The notes: generated from the letters alone by a model not told the origin. Shown: positions 35,401 to 46,984, counted from the first letter of the stretch. The stretch is 64,000 nt of DNA from Chaunax sp. Z400 (GCA_037577475.1 CM075193.1:1058501-1122500), one strand, 5' to 3'. Translations and numbers: made by a program.

Positions 35401-37984
35401 GTTTTTAAGTTTGCTCTGGTCCTGGCTCTGGACCAGAGCCAGTTACACAACTGAATAAATTCTTCTTAAAGTCCCAGTCACACCAGCACTTTAAAAATGA
35501 AGTGAAACCTGTTCACTTCAATAGAATCACTGAAGTCATTCAATGCTAGCTCTCTCCATTTTGTTTTGCAGTTCGTAATTTATTGGCTGTATATCACCAT
35601 CTAAGAGTTCATCTGTTCAAGTATATAGTTTCACAACATGCTTTACACACAGTTAGCAGACAGGAAGATACATGCTAATACGGCTCAATAAACCGTAGAC
35701 ACCCACTGGCTACCGTTAGTGATCAAGCTAACCAACTAGCTAACTGTTATAAATAATAATAAATAAAATAATAATAATGATAATAATAATAATAAAATAA
35801 ATAATAAATATAATAAATAAATATAAATTAAATAATATACAATCATTGATGTACTAGCAAAACAAAACACACATTGACCAGCTGGCTACTATATTAGCAG
35901 TTAGCACTTCGGCCAGAGTAGCCCTTTGAGTGTTCTTGTCAACAAGTAGTTAGCACTGCCTTTCCACAAAGATGGATAAAACTTCAAACATTAGCAACTA
36001 CTCATAGTTGGTGAACTACTGTACCGAGAGGGCTAATCACTAACATGCTAGCCTGCCATGCTACGACTAACCTCTCTTCATTCCTGCTGGTAATTTGTAC
36101 CGTAGGACTGGATTTATATTACATTCATGTGGTATCGGAGTAATCGCAATTAGTTTCCAACTGGGAAAATTTCCAACAACATGATAGATGAAAGTAAATG
36201 TTCAGTTGATGTTGTTGGAACAGTTGTTGAAGTTGTTGTTAGAATCTTTTATCAATTCATTCATTCATTCATTTCCTGTAACTGCTTATGTGGTGTAGGG
36301 TCGCGGGGGGGCTAGAGCCTATCCCAGCTGACTTTGGGCGCGAGGCAGGCTACACCCTGGACAAGTCGCCAGTTCATCACAGGGTCACATAGAAAGACAA
36401 ACAACCATTCTTACACACATTCACTCCTACGGTCAATTAAGAGTCACCAATTCAACTATATTGCATGTTTTTGGTGGCGGGAGGAAGCCGAAGAACCTGG
36501 AGGAAACCCACGCAGACACAGGGAGAACCTGCAAACCCCACACAGAAAAGTCCCAGTTCCTCAGTGGGATTTGAGGCACTCTTGCTGTGAGACAAGAGTG
36601 CTAACCTTTATGCCACCGTGCCGCTCCTTTTATCAATTTGTGTATTGGATATTAATTGTTTTAATTAATTAATTAATTAAATACAGTATGATTTAGGGTA
36701 TTAGATGTACCCATTAGTTTCTGTCCACGTAGCATTAGCATTAGCCTTGACAACCAGAAGTCAGGTAAATCAATATGTTGGCAGTTTTGGGGAATGTACT
36801 GGTTCAGCAACAAGTCTGTGACAAAATCACTTATGAACAAGTTTAAATTTAGCTTTGGTCCAAGTTTGAAGCTTTATATTACTTGTAAAAAAAATGTAAT
36901 CTTCTTTGTGGTGACCATGTTTCCACAGATTGTACATTGTTTTATTCCATAAAAGTTATTAAAGTTGGGGGGAAAAGCTAATCAAAATAATTTCTCTCTA
37001 GAATGAGTTAATGAGGGGGGGAAATGACACTAAAAAACGTAGCAATCAAGGATTAGCCAGCAAGCTTGTTGGATTAGCTTGAACGTTAATAGAGCAATTA
37101 GTTCCTATAGTTTGTTAAAAGCTACATTAAATCCCTTTCAGATCCGTTGTTCTAGTCGCAGTGTTTGATTAAACACCTTTAACCACAAGTTGAATCCACT
37201 GATCGCAGTAATTTCATTGTAATTAATTTAATTTGTCTATTTGACCTTAAATTAGCTTACAGAAGTGTAGGTGTGACTCGGACACTTCTAAGACTTTCTT
37301 TTGAATGAAAACAGAGGAAACACGGAAACATCAGGTTTTTCATCTACAAGATATTGCTTATATATTCAAACAGTTTCCAAATCAGTTTATAGATTGATTT
37401 CTTTTAAACGAACTGTTCAACATGCAGTTGAACTATTGAGTTAGATGTTCAGGTTCATTCCAAGTTTTTGTCTATACATTAGCTTGATTACCATGAAGCT
37501 ACAGCAAAAAGCTGAAGCTTAAGTTGAGCTTGTTAGCTTAAAAAACGACGCATGGAGCACAGCTAGCCTGCCGCTGTCCAAAGGTAATAAAACCCATGTA
37601 AAAGCAGCTTTAAAACTCAATGAATGATACGCATCTTTTTTACTGAATCTGATTAACATTTGGTTTTACGTGACGCTACTTTGACGAACTATTAAACTTT
37701 GTTTTTGATAAAGTATTTTAATGCAGGTGAGTATTTAAAAAATGAACTGAAACCAGTTGCTGTCTATTAGAAGGAAATCAATCTGTAAACTGATCAATAA
37801 GTTGGAAAATGAAGCTACAGAGTTTACAGTAAATAGTGTAGACATGCAGACGTGGCAGTTTGGTCCTTTAAATCTATGTGCCACTCTAAACATGTCATTC
37901 TTTGACCTTACAGACTCCAGCCCCCAGATGGTCTTGCTGACATCAGGTCTAGGTGAGAGCTTATTGGCTGAGACTGAGATGTGA
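29416..37984 (+). CDS. lrrc73: Leucine-rich repeat-containing protein 73 (6 coding exons, complete)
   Basis: Coding exons: 29416-29687, 29767-29927, 30337-30459, 32058-32158, 34159-34384, 37914-37984. Phases fit throughout and the product is 317 residues (human about 316). I chose the ATG at 29416 (MLPASIQITGE) because it lies just inside the exon whose acceptor is at 29395-29396, and the family starts MLPxSIQI. The protein is a NOD3-like leucine-rich repeat array: LSVRGCQLSDRDFGR, LAQLNLNLGVVSS, LVCLDLGDCMLGDEA, LRELTLSANPGI, LRVLNLDYNPLG, LEVLDLEGTGLTNQ and LRVLVLAENDISPELQQQI. An acidic linker follows, and the last exon encodes a conserved tail (SSPQMVLLTSGLGESLLAETEM, 22 residues shared in style with mammals). 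The function is not established; the LRR solenoid suggests protein binding. A poly(A) signal stands at 38243-38248. Intron 3 is almost wholly a transposon. Confidence 0.95.
29990..30300. repeat. Interspersed repeat, AGTTCTAAGAAC-containing family, copy 2 (lrrc73 intron 2)
   Basis: Shares GGAACTTTTTCATAGCTCTAAGAAC, AGCACAAGAAGGAACGATTTTGGA and two CACAGAAACCA blocks with 3530-3930. It fills most of the intron between exons 2 and 3. Confidence 0.55.
30605..31971. mobile_element. TA-flanked non-autonomous DNA transposon filling lrrc73 intron 3
   Basis: The ends are inverted: TACAAACCCGTTTCCAAAAA at 30605 and, on the minus strand from 31971, TACAACCCCGTTTCTAAAAA. TA dinucleotides bound both ends, as expected for Tc1/mariner insertions. 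Internal text such as GTTGCTGGCATCAAATTCA and GATGCTGGCTTTTGAACTGTG matches a family I recall as common in fish and frogs. A reading frame at 31083-31391 is part of the repeat body, not a known protein. A six-copy 38-bp tandem array (31383-31605) lies inside. Confidence 0.8.
31383..31605 (+). repeat. 38-bp minisatellite inside the transposon (six copies)
   Basis: ATGCAGTGATGTCCACTACA followed by GAATCCTGTCTGTTTTTA repeats at 31383, 31421, 31459, 31497, 31535 and 31573; the last copy is cut short at about 33 bp. Copies are practically identical, indicating recent expansion. Confidence 0.97.
32840..33100 (+). repeat. ACTTGTACTTTACT-type fish repeat, fragment 1 (lrrc73 intron 4)
   Basis: Contains TACTTGTACTCTACTACATTTCAGA and TTTTACTTTTTACTTCACTACA, a phrase set shared with 50868-51000 and, inverted, with 59930-60100. 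I recall this as very frequent in percomorph genomes; class uncertain. Confidence 0.55.
33150..33660. repeat. Imperfect ~70-80-bp tandem repeat rich in TAGC (lrrc73 intron 4)
   Basis: About six diverged units of the form CAATAGATTACATTCTGATT, then TATAGCTATTCTAGCTAGCTAGC, TAATCTG. TAGC runs occur in most units. Confidence 0.75.
34480..35050. repeat. Degenerate CTGGTTCCACTGGTA low-complexity repeat (lrrc73 intron 5)
   Basis: Many variants of ACTGGTTCTACTGGTACTGT and TTGTCATACTGG follow each other irregularly over 570 bp. The open frames across it are a by-product of the repeat. Confidence 0.7.
36258..36626 (-). mobile_element. SINE-like retroposon with 12-bp target-site duplication
   Basis: The 12-bp duplication CTTTTATCAATT stands at 36246-36257 and 36627-36638. 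Read on the minus strand, the element begins GGAGCGGCACGGTGGCATAAAGGTTAGC (a degenerate tRNA-like A box in GGTGGC...GGTTAGC). It runs through GGGTTTGCAGGTTCTCCCTG and TCCACCTAGG-like text, and ends at a 3' (TGAA)n tail (+ strand TCATTCATTCATTCA). The phrase CCTGGAGGAAACCCACGCAG is typical of a very common fish repeat. It is in lrrc73 intron 5. Confidence 0.85.
37437..37610 (+). repeat. CAGCTAGCCTG-type fish repeat fragment (lrrc73 intron 5)
   Basis: CACAGCTAGCCTGCCGCTGTCCAAAGGTAATAAAACCCATG, preceded by GTTAGCTTAAAAAACG, is related to 39930-40300 (ACAGCTAGCCTGGCTGGC) and to shorter bits at 46141-46170 and 50140-50190. Old and diverged. Confidence 0.5.
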
Positions 37985-38242
37985 CCCCTCCCACAAACAC
38001 ACTCATTCCTGTTAAAACCTATTTTCACATTTATTGGTTTGTTTTGAATGTTTCTCTGCACCTCTCTGGAATGTCAGATCACTTGATCACTAGCAACCAA
38101 TCACATGCTCTGCGTGGTTTGATGTAGCACCTGTACATAGACTAGAACACAAACACAAAACCTTAACACACCAGGTGACTTCTCGACAGGTGTGTGCCTC
38201 TGATGAATGTAGTTGTTTGTTCTGCTGTTCTGATGTCACAAT

Positions 38243-38248
38243 AATAAA
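38243..38248 (+). terminator. lrrc73 poly(A) signal
   Basis: AATAAA 259 bases after the lrrc73 stop codon. It is the first canonical signal downstream of the last exon. Confidence 0.75.
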
Positions 38249-38269
38249 ACTGTTTACAGCTTCTTAACA

Positions 38270-38610
38270 ACCAATGACTTTGACTCATCATTAACTATCA
38301 CTAAAGGTAGCACTGCTAATGAAGTTAGCTAGAAACCAATGACTGATTCATCATTCACTGTCACTCAAGCTAGCACTGCTAATGACATTATCATTAAAAC
38401 CAATTACTCTGATTCATCATTCTGTCACTCAAGATAGCACGGCTAATGTTGCTAGCTAAAAACCAATTGCTCTGATTCATCACTGTCACTCAAACTAGCA
38501 CTGCTAAAACATAAGCTAAAAACCAATGATTCTGAGTCATCATTCACTGTCACTCATACTAGCAAAGCTAATGTCAAAGATAACAGACTAATTCATCATT
38601 CACTGTCACC
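38270..38610. repeat. Imperfect ~65-bp minisatellite after lrrc73
   Basis: About five diverged units of AAACCAATGACTCTGATTCATC, ATTCACTGTCACTCAAGCTAGC and ACTGCTAATG. It begins directly after the lrrc73 poly(A) region. Confidence 0.8.
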
Positions 38611-39129
38611 CAAGTTAATGCAGTATTAGCTTACGTGAGCTAGCCAATGTTAACTTCAAATATGTACTATTTTTGAATAATTACCACATATTACTATAAT
38701 TTTTACTTAACTTACTAATTATTTACTAGTTTATGTTATTTACCTAATGTTAATTTAATTAATTAATTAAAGGTAACTAAGTGATAATAATTTGACCCTG
38801 TTGTTAGCAAATGTTAAAATTACGTAACGTTAGTGAGCATTTTCTGTTTTAATTTAAATGCACAATTAAATTTTCAGTGAAATAAATTAATGTAATATAA
38901 TTGCTCTATCTGATGACCTCTTTTAAAGCCTTTACATGTCGCTGAACATATAAATCAGGATTTCTTATATCCATTTTAATATAAACTTAAAAACAATGAA
39001 TTTACACATAGACTCTAGAAAAATATGATAATCATTGACGTGACATTTGCGTCCTCAGCCGGGTTTAAGTCTCTGAATGTTTTATGTCATTAACACAGCA
39101 GCTGACAGCATTCACAGCTCGTCATTCTT
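38611..39129. other. Short gap between the convergent genes lrrc73 and dlk2
   Basis: AT-rich with no recognised element. It includes TTAATTAATTAATTAA at about 38755. Confidence 0.5.
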
Positions 39130-39133
39130 CAAC

Positions 39134-39139
39134 TTTATT
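39134..39139 (-). terminator. Candidate dlk2 poly(A) signal
   Basis: Minus-strand TGCAATAAAGTTGAAGAATG followed by a TG-rich stretch is the best-formed signal on this strand downstream of dlk2, implying a 2.6-kb 3' UTR. A nearer AATAAA lies at 41128-41133 (minus). Confidence 0.45.
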
Positions 39140-39929
39140 GCACACAGTTATAAAAATGTCCGACTCTCAGTACATCAGCCACTGATAAATTACACCAATA
39201 AATTACTTTTACAGCTGCTGAGTTTCTGTTGTTTCAGCAGGTTAAAGTGAAGAGCAGGAAAACACTGTGTACAAATATTAGCAGTATAGTTCATCTGGAT
39301 TCTGCAGTAGTACATGTCTGTGAGAAACAACATAGATAGAAAATATTATAAAATGGAAGTGTTGAAGGATGAGGAAAATAGTTTTTAACATTTTAAAAAT
39401 AAAATTTTTAACAATGTGACACCAATTTTTTCCATTTTATCTCAGTTTTTATTTAAATGCTATTTTTTTTACTTGTTTACTTAGTGCAAAGATAAAAATA
39501 ATATTAATAACTTTATGAGGTCAATATTGTGAGACAGTACATGTCATAATAGTACTAGTATCTCATTAATGTGTATTTTTACTATCCCTTTAGTGTTTAT
39601 CAGTTTGTTTTGCTTTTCTAGCAGACATGTTCTTCCATCATTTAAATTGTTAACATTATGTTCAATTTTGACTGAATTCTGACTTTAAGTATGTTAAGAG
39701 TCCACAGCAGGAAGTATTTTTACACAGTAATGTTCCAGAAAACAGCTGCTACTCAACATCAGTAATAAACTCTTGTCACATCTGAAGGCACAGAGTATAA
39801 AGCTGCCATCTCTTTACACAAAACAACATTTTAAATATTTATCCATCAGATTTTATTTATCAGATTTTATTCACCAGATTTTATTCATTCATTCATATTT
39901 TTCAACAGTTTATTTGTTTAAAGGATCTT

Positions 39930-40440
39930 AAAGGAGCAGTTCAACATTTATTGAAATCATCAATCTCTTCATTTGTGAGTAAAATGTTCAGATTAATTCC
40001 AGTCATCCATGTCTATGTGCTAATAGACATGAGAGAGTGGAAACAAGGAAAACAGCTAGTTTAGATTATCATCAAAGCTGGAAACAATGAAACAATCTTA
40101 TCAGAAAGACTGAAAATGGGAAGAAACAGCTATCTTAGCTTAGCATAAAGATTTGAAACAGTGGGAAACAGCAAACTTGGCATAGCATAAAGACTGGAAA
40201 TAATTGGAAACAGCTAGCTTAGCATAGCATAAAGACTGGAAAAGAAAGGAAACAGCTAGCCTGGCTGGCATCTCTAAAGCTCACTGATGAACTTCTTACA
40301 TCTGAAGAGTAAAAACTACGTTAATGGAGGCTCGTGTATTGGACCGGTTCTTGACAGTCATGGCAGCAGTGAAAACAAACCATCACCCAACACATCTGCA
40401 GATTTTGTTCTGCAAAAACTGTAACTACTTCCACAAAGGA
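39930..40440 (+). repeat. Interspersed repeat with TTAGCATAAAGACTGGAAACAG units
   Basis: Three to four successive GCTTAGCATAAAGACTGGAAA variants with AACAGCTAGCxTxGC, followed by CATCTCTAAAGCTCACTGATGAAC. The same family appears at 37437-37610. I recall it as widespread in percomorph fish. Confidence 0.6.
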
Positions 40441-40473
40441 GGATATGTTTTCAACTCAATTAATTTACTTGTT

Positions 40474-40671
40474 CTTAAGTTATTTTTGGGGGCATTTTAT
40501 GCCTTTATTGGATAGGATAGCTGAAGAGCTGACAGGAAATGTGGGAGAGAGAGTGGGGGGAAGACATGCAAATGGCAACAAGTCGGAATCAAACCCGCAC
40601 CAACCGATAGAGGACTATAGCCTCAGTACATGGGGCGTGCGCTCTAACCACTGCGCTATATATGCCCCTTC
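40474..40671 (-). mobile_element. tRNA-derived SINE with 11-bp target-site duplication
   Basis: ATTTACTTGTT flanks it at 40463-40473 and 40672-40682. On the minus strand the head reads GGGGCATATATAGCGCAGTGGTTAGAGCGC, a clear tRNA A-box region, and GGTGCGGGTTTGATTCCGAC is the B box. The body ends CCAATAAAGGCATAAAATGCCCCCAAAAAT. It lies between lrrc73 and dlk2, on the same strand as dlk2 and within its possible 3' UTR. Confidence 0.88.
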
Positions 40672-41758
40672 ATTTACTTGTTAAGCTTAGCTAGCCACCG
40701 TGCTGGCCCTAGCTAAGGTTAACTTAATAAATTAATTAATTTACGAGAGTTAAACTTAGCTACTGAGGCAACAGCACTACCAACTACACCACCATAATGA
40801 CCCTAGCTAAGTTTAATTAAAAAAATTAATGAATTTACTAGTTAAACTTTGCTAGTGAGGCAACAGCGCTACTCATTATGCCACCGTGCTGACCCTAGCT
40901 AAGGTTAACTTAATAAATCTATTAATTTGTTAGTTAAACTTAGCTAGCTAACTTTAACTTAAAATAATTTAAGTTAAAATGGGTTAAAAATATAATGTAA
41001 GTAATTACATTTACTAATAAACGTTTTCCCATTGGTTGGTTGGTTTGTTGGTGGAATGATGGAACATGGGCCAGGGGAGATCCCGTTAAATGTTGGTGCA
41101 TATCAGGATAAAGGAACAGATCCAGGATTTATTTTCATCTTTCTTCAGCATTACGAGATGCAACATAGTGACAGGTTTCCACTAAACTTTATGGAGGGGT
41201 GGGTGATGGGTTGGACAAGCCAATCAGACGTGAGTAGGGTTGTTCAGGTGTGGTGAAGGTGTGAGCTCGACCAGTTTTAAAATCTGATTTGAAATGTTTA
41301 TAAAGTTTATAAAACAAAGGTGATAAAAAATTCATTTAAATGAAAAATAAGTTGTGCAAAATGTTCTCTACATGTCATTACGTGTTTATAATAGAAATCT
41401 GATGTGAACATTTAAATGTTCATAAACACACATCAGACCTGGATCACACCTCAGCGTATTTCCAGGTCTTCTGTAAAACCTGTGTTCATGTCTGTTGCAG
41501 CTCCGGGATACATCAGCTGCTATTAGTCTCACACTGCTGTCAGTGCTGGAGGTGCATTGTGGGTAATGTAGGCACCATGCTTTAGCAAGAAGAATCACAT
41601 GATAAATCAAGTGATGCTGTCACAGGTAATTTGCATATAAACAGCAGGTGTCCACTGTGACAATCATTCCTGTTGAACTGGATCCCAGTTCCGACATGAA
41701 TGAGACAGGTGAGGCTGTGACCTCTGACCTCTCTCCCTGTTTGTTTCGCCCACTCAGT

Positions 41759-44700
41759 CTAAATGACATCAGTGTTCATTTTCTTCTTCTCTGGTTCTGC
41801 CACATTCAGGACGCTGATTCGACACTCTTGCTCGCTCTTCTGTCCTCGCCGTTGTGATGATGATGATGATGTCAGCGGCCAGCAGGGGGCACGGCCACAG
41901 TCCCTGCAGCGACCCTGCAGTACAAGGGCGGCGGTCAGCACCACCACACCCAGCGTCATCCCTGCCAGCACCAGCAGTATGATGAGCTGGACCTCTGACA
42001 GGCCGGCACTATCGCGTTCACTCACTGTCACCTTCAGCAGCCTGTCGCCATGATGACTGCTGTTAGTGGTATTGCTCCACTGAGTCTTCCTCCCAGTGGT
42101 CAGGTGAGGTCTGTCTCCTCCTCCTCCTCCCTCCCACCCCAGAGTTGTCCAGCTATGCTCGTGGTCGTCGTGGCTCCTCAGCGCTGTCTCACAAGTGGCT
42201 CCAGTGTATCCGGGCCGGCAAATGCAGTGGAAGCCTCCAGCGCGGTCAAGGCAGCGGCCGCCATTAAAGCAGGGCCGGCTAGCGCAGTCGTCTAAGTTGA
42301 CAGTGCAGAAGCGTCCGGTGAAGCCGGCGGGGCAGAGGCATGAAAAGCGGCTGACGCCATCCAAGCAGGTGGCGCCGTTGGCACACGGCCTCATAAGACA
42401 GTCGTCCAAATTGGTCTCACAGCGTGGCCCCGTGAAGCCGGCCAGACAACGACACGTCAACGCTGCTGCAAAGCCGTCAGCATCTTCACATAGACCGCCA
42501 TTTTTACATGGAGACCTGGAATCCAAACAGGAAGCATATGAAGAGGATACCATCAAAATAAAGGACTTACACACTTAAACAGTTTGAATTTATTGTGTGT
42601 CTGATTTACGGTTTTTCAACATGTCGTGTAGTGTTTTCAACAAATACACAAAAAATACATGAAAACGTACAGACTGATCAGGAATGTTATATTTTGGAAG
42701 CGATTCTCAAAACTGTTTAAGTGAAAATATCAAAAAACACACGAGAAACAATGGGAAATCAACCTGACCTGAGGTCAGACCCGCCCCTATTTGGGTCCCA
42801 AGTTGCTTCACAATACCTTAACATAGAAACATAATTCAAAGTTTAAACTGGTCACCAGACTTGGGCCTAAATGTAACTTTTTAATATGTGGACTGGTTTT
42901 CATGAAATCCCAGTTTAGGTTTGGGGTAATTTTGGGTGGTTTCAGATTTTATAATGGGTGTGTGTTGTGTTGTGGGTGTGGAATGTTGAGAGTTAGAGTG
43001 GGTGACATCATCATTAGAGTGGAGGGGAGCTGGAAAATTGTCAAAAAATCTAAACTTTAAATTGCTCACTACCTCCGTTAAACGTAGTAAAATTTTGTGC
43101 TGCTTCTAGTGATGCTAATTTGGAAGCTAACAGACAAACACTTCTGGCTCAGGGAGGCCCTGAACAACAGGAAGTCCAACCAACTGCCTCATCAGCTCCC
43201 ATTTTACCTTTGAGCAGAAAACAGTGGAGGAAAGGAGACAGTAGCAGTTTTCTCTCTCGCTATAATGTTCACATGTTTAACTTTATCCTTACAAATTATA
43301 GAACTACATGTTCAGCAAATTCTTAGGATGCTGACGATGTCTCATTTTAACAATACCACCTACAGCTTTTGGATCAGAATGTCTTGTTCCAGTGCTGCTT
43401 TAGGGGCTTTGTCTCTGTCTATCTCAATGAGTCGGCATTTTCAGGCTCCAGGTACAGTTACACACAGATGATGTTCATTACTATTAGTACTGGTTTCACT
43501 GACACACAGACAAATCATGTAGCCCATGAACCTCAATGATACTGCTATTAACACATAGTACTGGTCATATTAGTATCTCGATACACACCAAGCATCCAAT
43601 AGATTTAAAATGTCTTGACTATTTCTTGACAGGTGTACGTACAGACCTCCTCTGGTGACATGGTCCTGTCTTCAGCTGACATTTCCTGCCGTGGAATCCT
43701 TCAGGACACAGACATGTGTATTCACCGCTGTCCTCCATCACACAGGTAGCTCCGTTCTGACATGGCTGCTGCTCAGAGCACATCGACAGGTCTGAAACAT
43801 CGAATCAGACGTTAAGAGCGAAGGAGACGCAACGTCACATGGACGTTTTGTAGATAAAAATTAAACCAAATGGAAAGAAACGAAAGAGAAAACCAGTGAT
43901 CTCTGTAGCTGTACCAGCCTAACATAGCTGGAGGTGCATTATGGGTAATGTAGGCTTTTACAAGGAAGAAGAGCGGATCATTTGCTTATTAACGGTAGGT
44001 AATTTATTCTTCTTCTACATTTATGTTGTTACTTTGATTTTATCCACAAAATATGTGATCATGAATATTAAATATGATGTCACAGATCAATTTGATAAAC
44101 TTAGAAACAAAACTTGTACATTTTGCTGTGAGTACTTTAATACATTTAATCAAGAAGAATGCTAGACTTTTATTCAAGTACTTTTACCTCTGATTACTTT
44201 GTCCAGTACTGACCTTTGTCACAGAAGCGCCCCCCCCAGCCCGCCTCACAGGTGCACTGCCATGGCTGCTGACAAGAACCGTGTAGACAGCCGGGCATCG
44301 GTACGCAGCGATCACAACGCTCACCATCCCAACCGGGGTCACACCTGGAGACACACACAGGTGAGTTATGACCTATCCGGCCCTCCATTGTTAGTGGTAG
44401 AGTAAAAGACATATGTCCCGTCAGCTAATGGATGCCTCACCTGCAGACCCCCGACTCGTCACAGCGGCTGTTGGTGTCGTTGCAGCTGCAGTCACTTCCT
44501 GTAGAGAAGAAGAAGAAGACGGGTCAGAGACAGCAGGGACAGACAGACTGGAGACTGCTGGGATTTAAACCAGCAACCATACCAGTGTGTCAGGACTCAT
44601 GTCAGTCTCTCAAGTCTCTGATCAGACGTTAGCAGCTTGACATCTGACCTCTGACGGTCGCTGAGCCACATGTTCGCTCTTAGTTTGTCTGTCTAAGAGA

Positions 44701-46674
44701 CAGCTGGATGAACAGCAACAAAACACACAGGACGTCCTGTAGAAACATCTAGTGACATCATCAAACAGAGGCCCTTGAACTCATTGTGTAGTGTGTGAAT
44801 AAAGTTCTGTCAAACTTTTTTTTTTTTTCATTTTGGGTTTTTTAATGCGGACGTCATTCATCTCTCAATCCTTCAAAATTGGGCTTTCCCAGCAGCACAT
44901 GAACACATCAGATTCTCCAGATTTCCTTGTGGAGAATTAAACTGTGGGGCAGTGAACGTATCACCTCTGTTGCTTTTTGCCTTCAGAGTTTAACAGATAT
45001 TAATCCAACCAGTTTTCAGCTCCGTGTTCAGACCAGCAGCCGTGACCTCTGACCTCTGACCCCAGGTGAAGGGAAGCTGCCGGTGGATCGGGTGTCAGCC
45101 GGAGTCTGGGAGGATTGTTTTCAAAGGAGGTCCTGATGCAGAGACAACAGGCTCGTCCTCGGAGCTCTGACAGGCCCAGGATGGAGCTCTGTGGTGGGCC
45201 CACATGACTGGAGCAACAGCTGGGTGGTGCTAAGTGTTATATGAGAAGAGCCAGACGACAGTGAGCGGAAGGTTAATCTGACAGCTGGGGGAGGCCGGAT
45301 TAACGGAGAACAATGAGCTGCTGAGCGTCTCTGAGCAGCTCAGTGAGGGTCCACGTCCAAGATATTTACAACCTCCAGCATACCCAGTAAGGACTGTTGG
45401 GACATCCTCCAGAAACACTGAGTACGGAAGCGCATTGCTGCCACGGCAGAAAAGAAAAACAAAATCACTATCACGTTATATCGTGAAAGTTTTCACGTTA
45501 TAACGTGATACAAACTTATCACGTTAAAACATATTCTTGTTTCAATGAGTAAAGTCTGCGGAGAACAGATAAACTGAGGAATATGGCTCACCTACATGAT
45601 TTGATTAAGTTGTACTTCACTTATAACGTGATACCTTTTATTGTTATAACATGAACTTATCACGTCAGTTGGCCTCTGGCGGAAGTGGACACTTGTTGCT
45701 ATTTTTCCAGTGGACTGACGTCTCCATGGCCCAAAACACGGATATTCCACTGTTAAGATTTCTATGTCTCAATCTGAGCATAAAGTACAATTTAACCTCA
45801 TATATAACCTAATATATATCTTCAAATATACAACTAACATATAACCTCATATATATGTTTCTCCCCATTTCATAGGAGAAAATATAGGTATTCCCACATA
45901 AACCACATGAAGGGATTTAAAATGGTATAAAACAAACTGAAAATATCTTTAAATGCAACAGTTCTAAAACACACACACAAAGTGTGGATTACAATCCATG
46001 AATGGAACATGAAGCTCCCTGAGAATACTTCACTGCTCCCAGCCAACAAATACTGGACCCCATAACTCCCCATAAAACCATAGCATGTTTTCACATTTAG
46101 CTTCCGGCCAGATACAATCAGGCAGAAACACAAAGCCAGGCTAGTTTCCAGTCTTTATGCTAAGCTAATGCGATATAATGTGGGACCCCTCTTAAATTTG
46201 AACAATGACTGATGCTATGAGATCATAATCCTATGACGTTAGAAAAATATTTAACCATGATCTCATAGACCACCTTCTGACCCCGACCCTGAGACTCCGG
46301 CAGTGGCGGTCCTGCTGATCCTCAAGCGTCAGCCCGACACCCGTCTGTCTCCACACCCTGAACTCTTCTGGTTGATCACATTCAGGACGCTCGCAGCTGA
46401 CCTCACTACAGAGAGGTCGATGGTGATGCGTTTACGCTGTGATTGCGGTGGTAAACAGAAGCTAATCTGTTTACTTTTCGATGGCTAAAGACTCTCTGAC
46501 TCCATCACAGCATCTAAACCCTGGCTGAAGCCCCGTCTACAGCAGCAGTCTGGAAGGTAAGCGTTGGTTTCTGCAGTGCTACCAGGTGACCTTACCTTGA
46601 CCTCGGCAGGGCGGGACGACGAGGAAGCAGCAGCTCAGCAGCAGCATGACGGCTGCATCTCTGACTAAAGACAT
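41759..46674 (-). CDS. dlk2: Delta-like non-canonical Notch ligand 2 (5 coding exons, complete)
   Basis: Minus-strand coding exons: 46674-46596, 44498-44441, 44344-44214, 43791-43647, 42515-41759. Phases 1, 2, 1, 2 agree and the product is 389 residues (human about 383). A signal peptide (about 1-26, MLLLSCCFLVV core) is followed by six EGF-like modules. These run from SDCSCNDTNSRCD through CDPGWDGERC and CEAGWGGRFC to EGF repeats at about 90-135, 139-173, 174-211 and 212-249. A juxtamembrane linker, one membrane span (313-338) and a 51-residue cytoplasmic tail complete it. LMRPCANGATC, RFSCLC and LDDCASRPC closely resemble mammalian DLK2; there is no DSL domain, as expected. CLDGVSRFSCLC and CLDRAGGFHCIC fit the Asp/Asn-hydroxylation consensus, and CQNGATC and CANGATC fit O-fucose sites. 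DLK proteins sit at the cell surface and modulate Notch signalling and adipocyte differentiation. Confidence 0.95.
42600..43620. repeat. GTAGCCTATGA-type interspersed repeat, copy B (dlk2 intron 4)
   Basis: Left part 42632-42740 matches copy A. The right part 43380-43610 (TCTCAATGAGTCGGCATTTTCAGGC, then CATGTAGCCCATGAACCTCAATG and GGTCATATTAGTATCTCGATACACACCAAGCATC) matches copies A and C. It fills most of the intron between the fourth and fifth coding exons. The ACT tract here is minimal (CATTACTATTAGTACTGG). Confidence 0.65.
45465..45668. repeat. Cluster of TATCACGTTATAACGTGATA palindromes (dlk2 intron 1)
   Basis: Near-perfect palindromes stand at 45469-45488 and 45491-45510, half-units at about 45518-45526 and 45621-45633, and TATCACGT at about 45658. 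All are built on TTATAACGTGATA. The inverted arrangement suggests a foldback element or MITE. Confidence 0.65.
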
Positions 46675-46698
46675 GTTGGTGGCGGCGGGGACCAGGAC
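46596..46698 (-). other. dlk2: dlk2 first coding exon with part of the 5' UTR
   Basis: The acceptor AG at 46700-46699 (pyrimidine-rich TTCTCTTTCAG) starts this exon 24 bases before the ATG, so transcription begins in at least one more exon upstream. The ATG context is CCACCAACATGT. The donor is CAAG/GTAAGG after 46596. Confidence 0.85.
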
Positions 46699-46984
46699 CT
46701 GAAAGAGAAGGAAGATACTTGTTGGTCTCTGCTGACCTGGAGTCAGTTTGTCGGCTGTATATAAACACATGACGACTCCTGAAAGGTGAGACGGCGTCTT
46801 GAGCTGTCATCATCCTGATCAAGGGTCTGCACCAGGTGTGAGAAACATAAATCAGAACTGCTCCAGGATCAGCTATGAGGGGCTCTAATCAAACACTTCC
46901 CTCCATAAGAGATATATATGAACTGATATTTTTATAAAACCATTATGTTACTGACAGGAAGACTGCTGACCTCATTTAGAATAA

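Noticed and set aside
41763..42578. Plus-strand frames opposite the last dlk2 exon
   Set aside because: Antisense shadows of the GC-rich EGF-repeat exon.
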